59,044 nt of DNA from CAYNNP01 sp964398215 (GTDB taxonomy: Bacteria > Planctomycetota > Planctomycetia > Pirellulales > Pirellulaceae): positions 1 to 59,044 of the forward strand of contig CAYNNP010000010.1 of the NCBI GenBank assembly GCA_964398215.1, in the 5' to 3' direction. Numbering within the stretch: the stretch's first letter is position 1; each line of letters begins with the position of its first letter. A program made the translations under genes and the position numbers. A model generated the notes under the pieces. That model made no database searches, was not told the DNA's origin, and saw nothing but the letters and a program-made list of their open reading frames with translations. Of this stretch, positions 35,401 to 44,118 are shown one piece after another.

Positions 35401-36042
35401 AATTTGGCCCTGGTGCTTACGCCCGTTGGCAAGAATTGCAAACTGCAGCACACCGGCCTGACGAATGATTTTCTCGATTCGTTCGACTTCACGCTGATCA
35501 ACTTCAGGCACGATGATTTCGATCTGGCTTTCACCATAAGGCCGAATCACGATCTCTTGCGTGCCACTTGGGTTGATTCGGCGGGTGAGCGGTTCGATCA
35601 AATCACTGGAAACGACTCGCTGGCGCTTATCAGCATCCTCTTCAGAAAACTCAATCTGTTTGATCTCGTAGACCAAGATCGTTCCGCCGCGCAAGTCAAC
35701 ACCTTGCTTTGGCCGCCGGATTACTAACACTGCTACGCTGGCAATGATCGCCAACAAGATCACGCCGAAACGTGTGCCATAAGTCGGCATCTTGAAAGTC
35801 TTGGCGATGAAGTTCCCTAAAAAGAAAGGAAGAATCATCACAGCCAAGGCGATTCCAAGCACACCGTATTGGCGCCATGAAATACCTGACTGCTCGTCTT
35901 CGGCAATCTTCTTTTGCAGCTCCTCACTGGCTGCGCCCGCCGCGTCAGTTGCCTGCGCGAGTGGCATCACCAAGTCACCGAGCGAATCGGCTAATGTTGG
36001 CAGTAGTGAGAACAGCCAATCTGCGATAATAAAACAGTCCAT
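32494..36042 (-). CDS. secDF: SecD-SecF fusion protein translocase subunit
   Basis: A single-chain SecDF, at least 1,182 residues, that uses the proton gradient to help preproteins leave the Sec channel. The N-terminus has two extra hydrophobic segments before the SecD P1 domain (VDLRGGTILVYEI). The SecD membrane half has GLVLTVGMSVDANVLIFERIREE. The SecF half has IDFAGGSSVQFRV in its periplasmic loop and YSLNDTIVVFDRIRETKG in the membrane. The periplasmic loop of SecF carries a TPAADG/TPAADV-type hexapeptide minisatellite interrupted by 100 N (33532-33631), so true length and frame across the gap are unknown. It follows yajC by 131 bases. Confidence 0.95.
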   Translation of the reverse strand: MDCFIIADWLFSLLPTLADSLGDLVMPLAQATDAAGAASEELQKKIAEDEQSGISWRQYGVLGIALAVMILPFFLGNFIAKTFKMPTYGTRFGVILLAIIASVAVLVIRRPKQGVDLRGGTILVYEIKQIEFSEEDADKRQRVVSSDLIEPLTRRINPSGTQEIVIRPYGESQIEIIVPEVDQREVERIEKIIRQAGVLQFAILANGRKHQGQIEIARTQSQSKNSNIRTRTEVYEGERQCGMWVTVDREESDDRKIKPFRVSMGDAICREPESGKIFEFPRNVGGDPYEQSKWVLEQGWDRIETLMVVNPDLIVRGEDLSFAASVFDQKGAPAVSFNLTDAGSGKFFALTTNNAPDGTFQSQLGIILDNSLLSAPNVLGPIRSQGQITGNFTRDEVDGLVRILKAGQLPAALNDEPIAKNAIDATLGADTIKKGVYAIITSLALVLIFILFYYRFAGVVACVALVLNLAMIMATMVLINQPLTLPGLAGLVLTVGMSVDANVLIFERIREELKKGAADRMAVRNGFAKATVTIVDANLTTLITAIVLYAIGTDQIRGFAVTLILGILFSMFTAIYMSRTMFDFAERHGFLSLGMSDTVNSMRHKFTGEGNFDFIGMGKLTLGLSAVLCVVGVLSLFTRGGGILDIDFAGGSSVQFRVNTPTDSQTVRDLVGTTMVNEQGESVQYTLNKVTMGGQDNTVFKVDSGFESVNELQAAVISAFKNDPNIDLVTYNVKVGGADIADQSSLFSSDNGSQLVAFYPQDEQTPDTTPVPPAADGTPAQDTAPAPDTTPAQDTTPAPDTTPXXXXXXXXXXXXXXXXXXXXXXXXXXXXXXXXXXTPAADGTPAADVTPAADVTPAADGTAAPATGDSTDATPAESDIPTIGGAELWNTTIQLGIDGDETGAKITSGALADVIDEVAKSIDIPLSTTAIRFSPEGEKAGNWTPKSSIPFSKWNVSIPVSSSDGEKLMNEVGKTLSSDPIWISSNSVGGRVAGDMIGRALGALFASLLCIIGYIWFRFQRVIYGLAAVVALLHDVLITLGAIAISFWLAPIFGFLLLDQFKISLTVVAALLTIIGYSLNDTIVVFDRIRETKGKAPKLTGEMVNVSINQTLSRTLLTSITTLIVVVLLYAFGGDGIHAFAFALVIGVLAGTYSSVFVASPILLWLLDREDNKKLNKKTAAA
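33460..33742. repeat. 18-bp minisatellite in secDF, containing assembly gap
   Basis: On both sides of a 100-base run of N (33532-33631) the sequence is built of 18-base units coding for hexapeptides such as TPAADG, TPAADV, TPAQDT and TPAPDT. Left of the gap the units are near-identical; to the right they are more diverged. Exactly 100 N is a usual placeholder for a gap of unknown size, so repeat number is undetermined. Confidence 0.9.
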
Positions 36043-36173
36043 CTTTGATTTTCTGAATCAGGGGATTCGGCCGACTTGATATGACTTCGTGTCAATCAAG
36101 ACGGTTATGTGTCAGTTATTGTTTAAAATTGGTAGTTGTCGGTGGGTCCAGTTAGCACTGAGTTGTTCGCAGG

Positions 36174-36614
36174 CTACTTGGAATCCTTGTCCGCCGACTC
36201 CGTGGTTTCTTTCTTTTCTTGTTTGTTGGATTGCACTTTCGCAATCGCCGATCGACTTATTTTGACCCGTGTCTTTCCACTCTCGTCGATTCTTACAGTC
36301 ACGACATCTGGCTGTGAAACATCCACGATCGTTCCATGAATGCCACCGATCGTGACAACCCGATCATTTTTCTTTAGAGCGGACATCAAGCGATCTTCTT
36401 CTGCGCGCCGACGTCGCTCTGGCAAGATCATCGTGATGTACCAGATCGCTAGAAGCCCAATGATCAGGATCGCTGGACCTTGTAGCAATTTTTGAATCAG
36501 CGACGGAGCTTCGCCCTCGTTGGCAGCGTCGCCACCATTTGCCAGCAGCATCATCGCTTGCAGCGACATGTGGTCGGCAAGCATCATTGTGGCGTTGATC
36601 AGGTTGGTGACCAA
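36174..36614 (-). CDS. yajC: Sec translocon accessory protein YajC
   Basis: A 146-residue single-span membrane protein that associates with SecDF. The membrane helix (about 46-64, ILIIGLLAIWYITMILPE) is followed by the YajC signature: RRRRAEEDRLMSALKKNDRVVTIGGIHGTIV and VTVRIDESGKTRVKISRSAI. The C-terminus is a charged Lys/Glu tail. The open frame starts with TTG at 36614, with AGGA about ten bases upstream; an ATG at 36587 is an alternative. It is followed by secDF, the usual partner order. Confidence 0.93.
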   Translation of the reverse strand: MVTNLINATMMLADHMSLQAMMLLANGGDAANEGEAPSLIQKLLQGPAILIIGLLAIWYITMILPERRRRAEEDRLMSALKKNDRVVTIGGIHGTIVDVSQPDVVTVRIDESGKTRVKISRSAIAKVQSNKQEKKETTESADKDSK

Positions 36615-36858
36615 TAGACCAAGGTCCTGGTAAATGGGTGGCTATCCGCGCCCAAGAATATCGAACCGAGGACCTAAACAGGCCTCGAACCAACGAAAAA
36701 TGGGATTTGCGGCGATGATTACGAATGCGGCATGATATGGAAGCTAAAAACCCGTCACAAGCCCATCCGCGCGCCGGAATGTCGCACCGTGGTGACAGGG
36801 GCCGTTACTCCGGCCCACAGGATGACTCTTTTGCCGATTTGTAGCTAGGATTCTTTTC

Positions 36859-37950
36859 ATGTCATCTTCAGATCCTTGTCATTTTGAATGCCCAGCTTGG
36901 CCTCCTGCGTGGCCCGAGATCGCGGTTTCGGTTCGCGAGACCCTCGATTCCGGTGATTGGGGACGATACCAATCCCCTATTTTGAACCGGCTGCGTGACA
37001 CAATTGCCGCGGAACACGCTGTTTCGCAGGTTCGCCTATGTTCCAGCGGGTCTGCTGCGGTCGAGATATCGCTGCGAGCAGGCGGCGTAGGCCAAGGCGA
37101 TGAAGTGGTCATTGCAGCGTATGACTATCCGGGAAATTTTCGAGCAATCGAAGTTTTAGGGGCAAAGCCTGTGCTGTTGGACGTTGCGCCAGGCCAGCTT
37201 TCACTGGATCCGGCCCAGTTGGAGGCAGCGGCCAGTAGTTCAGTTGCAGCTGTCATTGTCTCACACCTGTACGGGCAGCCAGCAGATGTGAAGTCGATTT
37301 CGGAGGTTTGTCGTTCGCATGGCTGGGTGATGATCGAGGACGCATGTCAGGTTCCTGGCATGAAAATCGATGATGTTCCCGTTGGTTGCTTTGGCGATAT
37401 CGCCACGCTCAGTTTTGGCGGAAGCAAACCACTGACGGCCGGATGTGGCGGTGCAGTCCTTACTAATAGTGATCGGTTTTCGGCAAAGATCAGCGCGTTC
37501 TTGGATCGTCCCAGCGATTCGCAACCGCTTAGTTCGCTGCAAGCCGCCGCGTTGTTGCCGCAACTTGAACGGCTGGAAACATGCAATCAGATGCGACGGG
37601 CAACAATCAATTTTCTGAAAGCGGAAGTCGAATCGAGTTTGCCTTGGAAGATTCTGGATCGCGATCACGGCGCATCACAGGCACACTACAAGTTGGCTTT
37701 CGTCGCCGAATCATCCCAGCATGCGCAGGCTGTGATTTCAAAGTCCACTGATTTTGGATTACCGATTGGCGCAGGATTCCGATCCATGCATCGGTCAAGT
37801 GAACGTCGATGCCGAAAGCCAGTGGCGCTGGAGCATGCAAAGCAGCTCGCTGAAAGGATCTTTGTGCTTGATCACGCCGCGTTGCTTTTGCCGCACGATC
37901 GCCACCAAGAGCTAGCGGTCGCACTGCAAGAGCTAGCTGGCTCCGCTTGA
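36859..37950 (+). CDS. DegT/DnrJ/EryC1 family PLP aminotransferase
   Basis: A 363-residue sugar-aminotransferase-type protein. These enzymes use pyridoxal phosphate to aminate keto-sugars for cell-surface glycans or, in some cases, act as dehydratases. Visible landmarks are CSSGSAAVEISLRA (cofactor phosphate site), EVVIAAYDYPGNFRAIEVLGAKPV, IEDACQVPG (Asp for the PLP nitrogen) and SFGGSKPLTAGCGGAV with the presumed Schiff-base Lys190. The ATG has AGGA eight bases upstream. The next gene is a convergent glycosyltransferase, which fits surface-sugar synthesis, but the substrate is unknown. Confidence 0.88.
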   Translation: MSSSDPCHFECPAWPPAWPEIAVSVRETLDSGDWGRYQSPILNRLRDTIAAEHAVSQVRLCSSGSAAVEISLRAGGVGQGDEVVIAAYDYPGNFRAIEVLGAKPVLLDVAPGQLSLDPAQLEAAASSSVAAVIVSHLYGQPADVKSISEVCRSHGWVMIEDACQVPGMKIDDVPVGCFGDIATLSFGGSKPLTAGCGGAVLTNSDRFSAKISAFLDRPSDSQPLSSLQAAALLPQLERLETCNQMRRATINFLKAEVESSLPWKILDRDHGASQAHYKLAFVAESSQHAQAVISKSTDFGLPIGAGFRSMHRSSERRCRKPVALEHAKQLAERIFVLDHAALLLPHDRHQELAVALQELAGSA

Positions 37951-37976
37951 AATGCGATCTCTACGCAGCATGAACC

Positions 37977-39074
37977 CTACGCAGCGTCTTTCAAGATCTC
38001 GTCGAAAACTTCTTCGTAGGAAGCGGTCATCGCTCTTGGATTGAAGCGACCGTTGTAGACTTCCATCGCCTGTCGCTTCATCTGTTCGTATTCGATATCG
38101 CTTAGGCTTGCGGACTTTTCCAAAGCGACCGCAATCGCGTCGGCGTCGAAACCTTTGACGATAATCGCATTGCCTTTTGCGATCTCAGCAAGTTCTGGCA
38201 GGTCAGTCACGATCGACGGAGTTCCCGCACCGGTTGCTTCCACCAAAGCCATTGGCAATCCCTCGTGATGCGACGGCAAGACAAAGAAATCGCTGATGCC
38301 ATACAGATTCCACGCGTCCGAGATTGGACCAGTCAAAATCACATTTTCAGGTGAACCGACTTCGCGATGCGCCGCTTTGAGCTGGTCTTCTAATTCGCCC
38401 CAACCGACCATCAACAGCACGCAATCAGGATTCGACTTGGCAAACTTTGCGAAGCCACGAACCAATGATTCCTGATTCTTTTGCGGATGATGCCGCGCGA
38501 TGTTCAAGTAAACACGTCGGTACTTTTCCAAGTTGTACTTTTCAACGTACTTGGTTGGGTCTTTGATCGGTCTGCTCTCCGCAGCATTAAAGATCACGAC
38601 CTTGCGTTTGTTTTCGCCCATCGTTTTATTGACGGCAGTTGATGACGCGACAAGCCGAGTTGATAACCCACGCGTGACTTGTTCTTGCAGTCGCACCAAT
38701 GCTTTGTAGGAGTCAAAACGGTTGTGAAAGACCTGAATGTTCTTGGCACCAACCATCTTTGAGATCAATCGCAACGAGAACGCCAAGTGCATGTTCGCGT
38801 TGATGGTGACATCGGGCCCGTAGTCCTTGATCGCCCGGTAGAGTTTCCAGTGGTCCAGCGGATTGAGTTTGTGGTTGGCAGCATTCAAGACTTGAATTTC
38901 CGCGTTTTGATCTGCGACCATCGCCTGCACACGTTCATTGTCATTGACGTGGTTGAACACAATGACCTTGCTCTCAAAATGTTCCTGGTCCAAATACTTG
39001 GAGAGGTTCAGCGTCCATGTTGTGGCACCATCAAGGTTCAATGTGCCCACCAAGATCAGTACTTTTTTCTTCAT
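37977..39074 (-). CDS. GT4-type glycosyltransferase
   Basis: A 365-residue GT-B glycosyltransferase. The start is set at ATG 39074 (MKKKVLILVGTLNLDGA), where such proteins normally begin; a GTG 36 bases upstream is less likely. The N-terminal domain has VIVFNHVNDNERV. The donor domain has LNIARHHPQKNQESLVRGFAKF, VILTGPISDAWNLYGISDFFVLPSHHEGLPMALVEA-type features (EGLPMALVEATGAGTPSIVTD is the usual E-x7-E nucleotide-sugar motif) and a helical C-terminus. It probably adds a sugar to a surface polysaccharide or lipid. It is convergent with the DegT aminotransferase, 26 bases apart. Confidence 0.9.
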   Translation of the reverse strand: MKKKVLILVGTLNLDGATTWTLNLSKYLDQEHFESKVIVFNHVNDNERVQAMVADQNAEIQVLNAANHKLNPLDHWKLYRAIKDYGPDVTINANMHLAFSLRLISKMVGAKNIQVFHNRFDSYKALVRLQEQVTRGLSTRLVASSTAVNKTMGENKRKVVIFNAAESRPIKDPTKYVEKYNLEKYRRVYLNIARHHPQKNQESLVRGFAKFAKSNPDCVLLMVGWGELEDQLKAAHREVGSPENVILTGPISDAWNLYGISDFFVLPSHHEGLPMALVEATGAGTPSIVTDLPELAEIAKGNAIIVKGFDADAIAVALEKSASLSDIEYEQMKRQAMEVYNGRFNPRAMTASYEEVFDEILKDAA

Positions 39075-39208
39075 GCTTGCAAGCTGTTGCAGGAGTGGTT
39101 CAACGTTCACTGCAAGTCTGGCATTTCGCAGAGGCGCGAAGCAAGATCAACCGAAAGATGATTCGATCAAGTGGCAGTTTCACAAAATCGTTTCACCGCG
39201 CGTTTGCG

Positions 39209-40492
39209 CTATTCTTCGTCGCGATTCAAGAACGCCATGATTGCGATATCGCCCAAGTCATGAAGTGTTTTGGCGTCGTCTTTGTCCACGATTGGAACCA
39301 CGACGCTGTTGACTTGGCTCACCGACCACTCGGCTTCTGCACAATCAGGCTTGGCTGAAAACAGAATTTTGTAGTTTCCCGGCGGCAAGTTGTCAGCTCG
39401 AAAAGATCCATCGCGAAGAATCTTGGCCGAGGACTTGCGCTGTTTGTTTTTCTTGCTGACAAAAGAAGCGGTCACGTTTGGCCATTCAAAGTCGCCAGGA
39501 AGTTTCTCGTCAACGTCAACCAGCTGGCCGGTAACCGTCCGTCGTTGCTTACCGATATTCAAGTTCATGGTTTTGCCAGCGATTGCATCCAGCGAGTAGC
39601 TCGTGTCGAATGACATCGCACCACGACCGTTGACAAACCATCGCTGCAAATAATGAGAACCTGCAGCGACATGCGTGCAAACGAACTTTCCGCTCTTGTC
39701 CGTCTTTGCGCTGTTGCGGTGGTTCAGTACTGGCCACTCTGGTTGGGGCTGCCACCCTGTCGAGAATTCGTAGTTGGCGTGGACTTGCGGTTTGCCGTTA
39801 GCGTCAACAGTTGTGCCTTCGACGCGGCACCATGGCTGAAGCTGAATGACCAGATTCTTTTTGGAACCATTGCCTAGCTTAGATGACTCCAAAATTGCAA
39901 ATCCGGTTTTGAGGTCCGCAGCAACAATCAAGAACGGATCCGATTCAGCGGGAATGCTGAATCGGCCTTCAAGATCGCTTTCCACGATCTTGGCACCAAG
40001 TCGCTGACCATTTGCGAAACGCAACTGCCCGTTTTCGACGATGGTCTCGAAGGTCTGAGTTGTCAATGCGATCTGAGCTCCCGGCACAACGTTCCCGTCA
40101 CTGTCTTTGACCACACCCGCCATGCCATCGTCCTTGCGAAGCCGGAACGTCATCGACAGGCTGCCGGCGCCTTGCCGAAGCATCGGCGAGATCGCGGGTC
40201 GATATCCCTTGGCCTGGATTCGCAGCCGGGTGCGCCGCCAAGCTCGTTCAACACGCCAAGCGAATTTGCCATTGGTGTGATCATTGACCAAATGGCCTTG
40301 CCAAGTTGTGTGGATGTCGTTGTAGGGCGAACCAACGATGACTTGAAAATCTTGAACTGGTTCACCACTGTCCGCATCAACAACTCTGCCAGCCACTTTG
40401 ATTCCCATTTCAGGAAGCGGACGATCATCGCCAAAGCCGCGCGCGGTGATCCCAGCCAATAGGGCGAGCACGAAGGTAAGACGAAGTGGCAT
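39209..40492 (-). CDS. Exported carboxypeptidase-regulatory-like domain protein
   Basis: A 427-residue protein with a signal peptide (MPLRLTFVLALLAGITARGFG). Four beta-sandwich repeats of the carboxypeptidase regulatory/Cna-B type are visible: KVAGRVVDADSGEPVQDFQV; MAGVVKDSDGNVVPGAQIAL; RVEGTTVDANGKPQVHANYEF; and RTVTGQLVDVDEKLPGDF. Each is followed by a glycine-proline turn of the LPPGNYK type. Such planctomycete proteins are secreted or surface-attached; no enzymatic domain is seen. It lies upstream of the glycosyltransferase on the same strand, 134 bases away. Confidence 0.85.
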   Translation of the reverse strand: MPLRLTFVLALLAGITARGFGDDRPLPEMGIKVAGRVVDADSGEPVQDFQVIVGSPYNDIHTTWQGHLVNDHTNGKFAWRVERAWRRTRLRIQAKGYRPAISPMLRQGAGSLSMTFRLRKDDGMAGVVKDSDGNVVPGAQIALTTQTFETIVENGQLRFANGQRLGAKIVESDLEGRFSIPAESDPFLIVAADLKTGFAILESSKLGNGSKKNLVIQLQPWCRVEGTTVDANGKPQVHANYEFSTGWQPQPEWPVLNHRNSAKTDKSGKFVCTHVAAGSHYLQRWFVNGRGAMSFDTSYSLDAIAGKTMNLNIGKQRRTVTGQLVDVDEKLPGDFEWPNVTASFVSKKNKQRKSSAKILRDGSFRADNLPPGNYKILFSAKPDCAEAEWSVSQVNSVVVPIVDKDDAKTLHDLGDIAIMAFLNRDEE

Positions 40493-40711
40493 GCGAACTC
40501 TGGCAGCAAAGAACGGGGGAGGGATCTATAGGATACTCCGCATTGGCAAAAACAGAAACCAATCTGATAGATGAATAGGAAACGGCAAAAATCACTCTTT
40601 AACCAAGGGTAAACGAAATACTGCTTGTGAGTTTTTGGGCCGGAGGCGGCACAAACCCTTCGTCGTTCACCTAAAATACTTGTTCCGATCCCTCGCTGCT
40701 CAGGTGCCCAC

Positions 40712-42748
40712 ATGCGTATTGCCGTACTGTTTTGCTTGTCATTCGTTTTTGCGTCGGTTGCGTTGGCGCAAACAAACCGCACCTATCCACCAGTGTTTCC
40801 TGAAGCTCGCGAGGAAGTCTACAAGACCGTTGATGACGTGCAGCTGAAACTTTGGATCTGGGAGCCCGCTGAAGTTGCACTGCGAGACCAACCCACTGAT
40901 CGACCAGCGATTGTGTTCTTCTTTGGCGGTGGCTGGAAAGCCGGCACCCCAGCGCAATTTCAAGAGCATTGCCGATACTTGGCCAGCCGTGGAATGGTGG
41001 CGATGACTGCGGACTATCGAGTTCTTTCACGGCATCAAACAACAGCGGATCAGTGCGTTGCCGACGCGAAGTCTGCTGTGCGTTGGATTCGGGCTAACGC
41101 AAAACGGTTGCGAATTGATCCCGATAAAGTAGTTGCAGGCGGCGGGTCATCGGGTGGCCATTTGGCCGCGGCGGCAGGCGTGATCAAGGGCGGCGATGAA
41201 GCTGGTGAGGATCTATCCATCAGCAGCGTTCCCAATGCGTTGGCATTGTTCAACCCTGCTGTGTTGTTGGCGCCGCACGGTGACTTGTCGTTGGATGAAG
41301 ACAAGCTGAAGGACATTGCGAAACGTACTGGCGTGCCTCCAAAGGCTATCTCGCCGATCCACCATTTGCGAAAGGGGCTTCCGCCGACAATCATTTTTCA
41401 TGGGCAAGCCGATGAAGCGGTGCCATTCGCGACTGTCAAGTTATTCGCGTCGGAATCGAATGCTTTAGGAAACCAAGTCGATTTAAAAGCATTCGCCAAC
41501 GCACCACATGGATTCTTTAATTTTGGTCGTTTTGGTAATCCTGGTGAATACTACTCAACCACGCTCTATCAGTTAGACCAATTCTTAGCTCAGCACGGTT
41601 ACCTGAATGGTGAACCGACGATCGCCATTCCCAAGTCCAAGAACGTGCATCTTCGAAGCAGTTTCGATAACAGCCGTTACAAGTTCTTGAAGAACAAGAA
41701 GGGCCGCGTTGCATTCATTGGCGGATCGATCACACAGATGAACGGCTACCGCCCAATGGTAGCCAAGTACTTGCAAGAAAAATTCCCCGAAACGGAGTTT
41801 GAGTTTGTGAATGCCGGTTTGAGCTCAACGTGTTCGACAACGGGTGCCATGCGACTAAAGTCAGATGTGCTTTCACAAAAACCTGACCTGCTGTTTGTTG
41901 AGTTCGCAGTGAATGATGATCAGGATGCGATGCATCCAGCAAGAGAATGCCGTCGTGGGATGGAGGGAATTCTACGCCAATCGCTCGCAGCCGATCCGAC
42001 TTTGGACATCGTTGTGACTCATTTCGTGAACCCACCAATGCTGGAACAGCTGCAGAATGCGAAGACTCCCGTTAGCAGCGGAATGCATGAGTCGGTTGCT
42101 GCTGGATATGGCGTTGCATCTTCGGATCTGGCTCGTGAAATCGCTGAACAAATCACCGCCAAAAAATTGGACTGGAAGACGTATGGTGGCACACACCCCA
42201 AGCCAGCTGGCAATCGCATTGCAGCGAACTTGATTGCGGACTTGCTGGATGCTGCTTGGAAATCACCTTTGGCCGTGGGATACGAACTGCACCAGCATCG
42301 CCTCCCGAAACTCATGGACTCCAACAGCTACTTTCGCGGTCGTTTTTTGCCCGCCAACAAGGTTGAATTGGGCGATTCTTTTCGGCACGAGATTCCGCAA
42401 TGGAAGACGATTCCAGGATCGTTCCGCAACGACTATGCCAAACGCAAACTGTTTGTTGCCGAAAAACCTGGAGCAACCATCAAAACAGAGTTCAACGGGA
42501 CCGCCATTGGTGCGTTTGTATTGGCCGGTCCCGATGCGGGCATCGTTGAATTTTCGGTAGACGATGAACCGTTTCAGTCTCTGGATCTCTACCATCACTA
42601 TAGTAAAGGGCTGCACTATCCACGCACCGTGATGTTCCAATCGGATCTCGAACCTGGCAACCACACGGTGGTCTTGCGAGTTAGCGAGAAATCATCTCAA
42701 TTTTCAAAGGGAACGGCGGTCCGGATCCTGGAACTCGTTGCGAATTAG
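40712..42748 (+). CDS. Two-domain exported esterase: alpha/beta hydrolase plus SGNH
   Basis: A 678-residue secreted protein (signal peptide MRIAVLFCLSFVFASVALAQ). Residues about 40-295 are an alpha/beta hydrolase of the BD-FAE/HSL type with GGGSSGGHLA (nucleophile Ser147), HGQADEAVPF (Asp234) and APHGFF (His266). The oxyanion motif reads FFGGGW instead of the usual HGGGW. Residues about 330-515 are an SGNH/GDSL domain with FIGGSITQ (Ser339), VNAGLSST, FVEFAVND (Asn401) and GGTHPKPAGN (His495). The Asp expected three residues before His is Gly. A C-terminal beta domain ends the protein. The ATG has AGGTG five bases upstream. It likely removes acyl groups from polysaccharides, by analogy. Confidence 0.88.
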   Translation: MRIAVLFCLSFVFASVALAQTNRTYPPVFPEAREEVYKTVDDVQLKLWIWEPAEVALRDQPTDRPAIVFFFGGGWKAGTPAQFQEHCRYLASRGMVAMTADYRVLSRHQTTADQCVADAKSAVRWIRANAKRLRIDPDKVVAGGGSSGGHLAAAAGVIKGGDEAGEDLSISSVPNALALFNPAVLLAPHGDLSLDEDKLKDIAKRTGVPPKAISPIHHLRKGLPPTIIFHGQADEAVPFATVKLFASESNALGNQVDLKAFANAPHGFFNFGRFGNPGEYYSTTLYQLDQFLAQHGYLNGEPTIAIPKSKNVHLRSSFDNSRYKFLKNKKGRVAFIGGSITQMNGYRPMVAKYLQEKFPETEFEFVNAGLSSTCSTTGAMRLKSDVLSQKPDLLFVEFAVNDDQDAMHPARECRRGMEGILRQSLAADPTLDIVVTHFVNPPMLEQLQNAKTPVSSGMHESVAAGYGVASSDLAREIAEQITAKKLDWKTYGGTHPKPAGNRIAANLIADLLDAAWKSPLAVGYELHQHRLPKLMDSNSYFRGRFLPANKVELGDSFRHEIPQWKTIPGSFRNDYAKRKLFVAEKPGATIKTEFNGTAIGAFVLAGPDAGIVEFSVDDEPFQSLDLYHHYSKGLHYPRTVMFQSDLEPGNHTVVLRVSEKSSQFSKGTAVRILELVAN

Positions 42749-42823
42749 CGTTCTTGGTTTGATTGCATTCGAATCACAGACTCTTCTGGCGTTGCCAAGT
42801 GGGATTTTCGTATCCTCGCTGCA

Positions 42824-44011
42824 ATGTCGCTGCTTAGCAAAATCGTTCGGAAATACCATTGCCGCAATACGTACCAACGTTTTGCGATCGATGCGCTAGC
42901 GCATGTGCAGACCGATGCTGGCAGACGCTTGGCGAACTGGTTGCTCAGACATTATCGACTGTACTTGCTTGGCGCAATCGATCCCGACAGGCGGTTCAAG
43001 GATTATCAAAACCAGGTCATTCATGCGGACCAAGGATACTGGGGTGGCGCGCCGCGAGTCGCACATCAGTGGTACGATCGTTTGCAAACGCACCTCACCA
43101 GAGGCGAATACACTCATGCGGCGCGAGCGGCAGGTGTGCTGTGTCATTACTTCACCGATCCGACCGAACCACTTCACACCGCGTATTCAACCAGAGAATC
43201 GGTTGTGCATCGCCCCTTGGAATGGAGCGTTGCTAACAGCTACGACAGTTTGCTGAAACTTTGGAAATCCAATCCCAATCGAATCGTCCATCGACTACCC
43301 GAAGGACACGGTTGGTTGGAAGCCGCCATGGTCAACAGCGCACGAATTGCCAATCGACGATTCAATTTGCTGGTCGATTCCTATCAACTGAATGCTGCCC
43401 TCAAGAATCCAGAGGATGGACTGACGACTGGAATGCGGGTGGCAATCGCAGAGGCGATGGGACTGGCGATCACGGGATGGGCGCGCGTGATTGAGCGAGC
43501 CGCCTATGATTGTGAAACGCTGCTTGAGCACAAACTGCCGACACCGCATTCGACCATGCCTTACTTCTTTTCGGTTTCTTGTATTCCAATTGGTTGGTGG
43601 CAACACCGCGTTGCCAGGTGCATCGAGGAAACGGAAGTCAAGAAACTGGCGAAAGAATACAGACGCCATGGACGATTGGATAAGCACTTGCCAAACGAGG
43701 TCGACATTAAGAAACGCGTGATGGACGTTTTCCAACAAGATCAAGAGTATCGCCAAAAGCAAAGCGAACACAGGCACCATCAGAACTGCACCCTGCTTGA
43801 AGCTTTGCAGATCTCAAAACAAGAAGCCGACAAAATGCGGGCTGCTGGCGTGGAGAACTTGCGAGATCTAATCACCAATCACGCTGGCTATCTAGCAGAT
43901 CAGGTTGACGTCTATTGGATCGACAAAAGAAAAATTGAATCTTGGCAACGAAAGGCCAGCGAATTGTGCGGCCTGCCGTATTTTGGTTCTGCATCGCGTA
44001 AAGCTGGCTGA
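42824..44011 (+). CDS. Zinc-dependent phospholipase C-like protein with DUF4332-like tail
   Basis: A 395-residue protein. The N-terminal two-thirds resemble the zinc-dependent phospholipase C/S1-P1 nuclease fold. Candidate metal ligands are His in ALAHVQTDAG, Asp in AIDPD, His in APRVAHQWYDRL, and the His/Asp/His set in LCHYFTDPTEPLHT (about 107-118). No signal peptide is seen, unlike secreted members. The last 80 residues (LLEALQISKQEADKMRAAGVENLRDL) look like a helix-hairpin-helix DUF4332-type domain. The call rests on these metal-site patterns; catalytic activity is not certain. Confidence 0.72.
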   Translation: MSLLSKIVRKYHCRNTYQRFAIDALAHVQTDAGRRLANWLLRHYRLYLLGAIDPDRRFKDYQNQVIHADQGYWGGAPRVAHQWYDRLQTHLTRGEYTHAARAAGVLCHYFTDPTEPLHTAYSTRESVVHRPLEWSVANSYDSLLKLWKSNPNRIVHRLPEGHGWLEAAMVNSARIANRRFNLLVDSYQLNAALKNPEDGLTTGMRVAIAEAMGLAITGWARVIERAAYDCETLLEHKLPTPHSTMPYFFSVSCIPIGWWQHRVARCIEETEVKKLAKEYRRHGRLDKHLPNEVDIKKRVMDVFQQDQEYRQKQSEHRHHQNCTLLEALQISKQEADKMRAAGVENLRDLITNHAGYLADQVDVYWIDKRKIESWQRKASELCGLPYFGSASRKAG

Positions 44012-44033
44012 GCCAAGACAGGCAACGAAAAAA

Positions 44034-44060
44034 CCCACCTGCTCAAAAAGAACAAGTGGG
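44034..44060 (-). terminator. Terminator after the His/Met-repeat gene
   Basis: An 11-bp stem with two G-T pairs (CCCACTTGTTC / GAGCAGGTGGG on the minus strand), loop TTTTT, followed by six T. It is 59 bases beyond the minus-strand stop at 44119 and also lies just after the plus-strand phospholipase-like gene, for which it has no T-run. Confidence 0.8.
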
Positions 44061-44118
44061 CTGCGCTGGCAAGTGCGAATTCGTTTGTTCGCTATGTGCC
44101 TCTGGTAATATGAAATAG

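Noticed and set aside
36615..36858. tRNA or small RNA between yajC and the DegT gene
   Set aside because: Short inverted repeats are present, but no cloverleaf or T-loop consensus was found.
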